Assembly (NCBI RefSeq): GCF_029873635.1
Contig: NC_080421.1
Location: 40,467,120-40,531,119, forward strand
Reading direction: 5' to 3'
DNA from: Malania oleifera
Taxonomy: Eukaryota > Streptophyta > Magnoliopsida > Santalales > Ximeniaceae
Length of the DNA stretch: 64,000 nucleotides
Both the position numbers and the translations under genes were made by a program. The notes beneath the pieces are model-generated. The model searched no databases, was not told where the DNA came from, and worked only from the letters and a program-made list of their open reading frames with translations. Below, in pieces: positions 61,108 through 64,000 of the stretch (its first letter is position 1; every line of letters begins with the position of its first letter).

Positions 61108-63618
61108 TTGATGGAGAAAAAATATTTTAGATGCAAATTTTGTGATCAAACTTGCAGTAAAACTGTCACAAGATTTAAACATCATTTGGCAAGTACAAGG
61201 AAGAGAATGAAACCTTGCCCAAAAGCTCCTCAAAACGTGAGAGATGAGTCCAAGATTGCTCTTGAAAAATTCCAAGAAGAGAAGTGTAAAAGAAATGAAC
61301 TTCTTGAAGAGATTGAGATGGGTCCAGGGGGAGGGACTCAGAGTGCTATGTCTCCATTAGTTTGAGATATTGAGCAGTAGAACAAAGGGACTGACCTTAA
61401 TCCTAGGGCTAGAGGTCCAATGGATAAGTTTTCATCTTCACAGACCAAACAATCCACTCTAAACTCAAAATGGAAGAAGGAAGAAAGAAATGAAGTGTGT
61501 AGGAAAGTTTGTGTTCAACAATGCTCTGCCATTTAATTTGATGGATGACGTATATTGGTGTGTTATGGTGGAATGTATTGCTAATTACGAGCCAGGTTTC
61601 AAGCCTCCATCCATGCAAGAGATGAGGACATGAATCCTTAAATATGAAGTGAAAGACATCGATGGCATGTTGAAAGAGCACAAAAAAGCTTGGAAGAAAT
61701 ATGGATGTTCTATCATGGTTGATGGATGGACTAATGGGTGTTCAAGGGTCTTGGTTAATTTCCTTGTGAATAGTCTTACTGGTACATGGTTTTTAATATC
61801 CATTGATGCTTCTAATTCTATAAAAAATGGTGATTTGATGCTTTAAGCATACGGATGAGGTGGTTGAGGAAGTTGGTGAGGAGAATGTTGTGCAGGTGAT
61901 AACTGATAATGCGAAGAACATGATAAATGGTGGAAAGAAGCTTATGGAAAAGAGGGAGAAGCTATATTGGACTCCATGTGCTGCACATTGTTTGGATCTC
62001 ATGTTCGAAGATATTGCAAAATTGAAGATCCATGCAACCAGAATCCTAAAGGCTAAGCAAGTTGTGAAATTTATTTATAATCATTCCTATATACTTGCAA
62101 TTATGAGGAAGCATTTCACCAACAACAAAGAACTCATCCACCCTGCAGTGACGCACTTTGCTACTGCATTTTTGACACTTCAAAGCATTTACAAACACAA
62201 GTGAGGCCTTTAATCTATGTTCTCTTCGGAGATGTGGTGCACTTCTACATATGCAAAAATGCATAAAGGTGTAAGGACTCGCTCAATAGTTTTATTTGAC
62301 CAACACTTCGGCCTCACGTGGCTTATGCTATCAAAAGTGTTGTCCCCCTTGTGTATGCTCTAAGGGAAGTTGATTCTAAGGAAAGACCAGCCATGGGGTT
62401 TCACTATGAGTTGATGGATTCAGCGAAGGAAAAAATTGCTGCAATTTTTTCTAGAAATGCCAAGAAGTAAGGACCCATTTGGAGAAAAATAGATGATAGA
62501 TGGACTACACAACTTCATCACCCTTTACATGCTGCTAGATATTATCTAAATCCCCAATTGTGTTATAAAGAGAACTTCTCTGATTGTGAAGAAGTGAAGG
62601 ACTATTTGAATGCATGGATAGATTGTTGAGATATGAGGAGAGGCTAGCTACAGACATCCAATTGGATTTGTTTGATAATGCATGAGGGGATTTTGGGACT
62701 TGAGTGGCTATTGACTATAGAATGTTGAGAAGCCCGGGTAAAAATAATACTTCCGTAAAAATTAGTTAATTAGTAGTGCTCTATCCTTGTTTCTTCTTAT
62801 AATTTAGAACTTAAACATGTTTTTTTCTTTTGTAGCTGATTGGTGGAAGCGTTTTGGGACAAAGCCCCAGAATTGACAAAGTTTGCTATTCATTTTCTTA
62901 GCCTGACATGTAGTGCTAGTGGATGTAAGAGAAATTGGAGCACATTTGAGCAGGTTCTTAGTTCTTACAAATGCCATGTTATTATCGTTTCACTCAAATA
63001 TGAAATATCTTCTAAACTCAACTGTATATTCATACGAAAAAGAGGAATAGATTAGAGCACAAGAGATTGAATGCTCTAGTTTACATGAAGTACAACACCA
63101 AACTATGGGAGAGAGCTCTAAGAAGAAGACAAAATCATGATCCAATATTGGTGGCGAAAGTAGCTTCAGATGATGAATGGGTCAGTGAGAAGAAAGAACC
63201 TATCCTCCCAAAAGATACTTCTTGGTTATGAAAATCTCCTCCTAGAAGTGGATGCTATTAGAGCTTTGCCCTTGGTAGCTTTTGAAGGAGATGATGCTCA
63301 AGCAACACAAGCTTCTAGTAGCTCGCATTCTATACTTCCTAGCAAAAGGAAGATTAGTGATTATTGTGAGAACATGAGTACATACATATCACTTGAATCT
63401 ACTAATTTATAATTCTCCATTTCTCCTAACTCCTAACCTATAGCTTTATTGAATATCTAGGCACTCAAGACAAAGGCAAGAGGCCAACATTGGTCACAAT
63501 TGAGGAAGATGATGATCTTGAAGTGGGAGAGGAGGAATTTATAAGTGGAAGAACTCCTACTATAGATGAGTTTGATGAAGATGAGGACTTTGATAAAGAT
63601 CTTGATAGTTCCCTCTGA
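61108..63618 (+). pseudogene. hAT transposase (BED finger, DUF659, dimerisation domain), decayed
   Basis: A BED zinc finger KYFRCKFCDQTCSKTVTRFK then HHLAS is at about 61,114-61,190, followed by an acidic linker. After a frameshift, NLMDDVYWCVMVECIANYEP and the DUF659 region (KDIDGMLKEHKKAWKKYGCS, IMVDGWTNG; 61,649-61,845) follow. Next is VITDNAKNMINGGKKLM with CAAHCLDLMFEDI (61,860-62,200). The dimerisation block is WWKRFGTKAPELTKFAIHFL, SLTCSASGCKRNWSTFEQ (about 62,842-62,955), then KRNRLEHKRLNALVYMKYNT (about 63,040-63,100) and the acidic end DEFDEDEDFDKDLDSSL at 63,565-63,618. Several frameshifts and stops (about 61,363, 61,630, 61,843 and 62,202) inactivate it. The region order is complete, unlike hAT element 1. 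Confidence 0.85.
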
Positions 63619-64000
63619 ACTTTCTTGATTTAGATTAAGATTCTTAGAAATTAGAATTTTGGATGATGAGATATTGTGATGCTTTAATTTGGCTTTTTCT
63701 TTCTTTTTGTAATGTTATGGATCATGCTTATTTTTTTAACATGTATTGTTTGTGTTTGTTAGCTAAAATTGACCTATATGATATTGAAAAATTATGTTTT
63801 TATTTTTTTCTCCATTATTCTAAATTTTTTCTCATTTTTTTACTATATATAAATTGATTTCATTTATTAATTATTTAAAAAAAAATACAATCCCCAAATG
63901 CTTACGTCTCAATGCCATAAGGCTTACGTCTCGCCTCGCAAAGGGTAAAACGCCTCACCTTACGACTTTGCCTTTTAAAACATTGATATCTAATACTAGG

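Larger units (their letters stand above)
60247..63985 (+). mobile_element. Near-complete hAT element 2, inserted in the RTE LINE
   Basis: Terminal inverted repeats AAATGTTTTAAAAGGC (left) and CAATGTTTTAAAAGGC (right, reverse complement) differ at one position within 16 bp. They are flanked by a perfect 8-bp duplication ATATCTAA (60,239-60,246 and 63,986-63,993). The 3,739-bp element encodes a decayed transposase with BED finger, DUF659 and dimerisation regions. Subterminal 100-170 bp at both ends are rich in GGCGTA/TACGCC and AAGGCGT words, the likely transposase-binding repeats. Confidence 0.9.

Noticed and set aside
55706-64000. Remaining N-terminal exons of RPN2
   Set aside because: I searched the minus strand by eye for the expected upstream helical-repeat segment and found none; they are more likely beyond the right edge than lost.

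Overview
This is nuclear DNA of a dicot-type flowering plant. The evidence is intron-rich genes with GT-AG splice sites, two recognisable plant housekeeping genes, long AT-rich introns, SSR tracts and a very high load of plant transposable elements (TEs): Ty3 chromoviruses, Ty1/copia, TRIM, L1 and RTE LINEs, a tRNA-derived SINE, hAT and Harbinger elements. The species cannot be named from the window. No rRNA, tRNA, CRISPR or prokaryotic operon is visible.

Region 1 (1-20,147) is a four-deep nest of LTR retrotransposons. The outermost is a minus-strand Ty1/copia relic (18,919-20,147). Ty3 element C sits in it (its 3' end and 3' LTR are at 1-2,753 plus 18,498-18,918). Element B (2,754-18,492) is inserted in C's LTR with target duplication CTTAC. 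Element A (3,165-11,158) is inserted in B's 5' LTR with target duplication CCTTG. A and B are decayed in complementary ways: A kept gag but lost reverse transcriptase; B kept reverse transcriptase but lost gag.

Region 2 (about 20,950-27,600, plus strand) is a complete gene of seven coding exons and a 5'-UTR intron. It encodes a 607-residue Golgi-type putative methyltransferase of the plant PMT family (PMT3/8/9-like). A 182-bp tandem duplication lies upstream.

Region 3 (30,286-55,705, minus strand, running past the right edge) is the 3' part of the gene for ribophorin II/RPN2, a subunit of the ER oligosaccharyltransferase. Thirteen exons coding 484 C-terminal residues are present with consistent phases. 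The 5' exons lie beyond base 64,000. The gene is inflated by TE-filled introns of about 14.0 kb, 6.5 kb and more than 8.2 kb. They hold a hAT MITE, a TRIM, two Harbinger-type MITEs, a chromovirus with an open 612-codon gag-protease frame, L1 relics, a SINE, a deleted hAT, two RTE LINEs in opposite orientation, and a nearly full-length hAT (60,247-63,985) inserted into one of those LINEs. The PMT and RPN2 genes are convergent, separated by about 2.8 kb holding a 590-bp hAT MITE whose ends match the hAT at the right edge.

No wholly new biochemical system is evident. The most rewarding features are the base-resolved nesting history, the clustered GTCGAC palindromes shared by LTRs of unrelated superfamilies, the autonomous/MITE hAT pair, the gag-pro-only chromovirus, and a 55-nt RPN2 exon flanked by inverted LINE copies.
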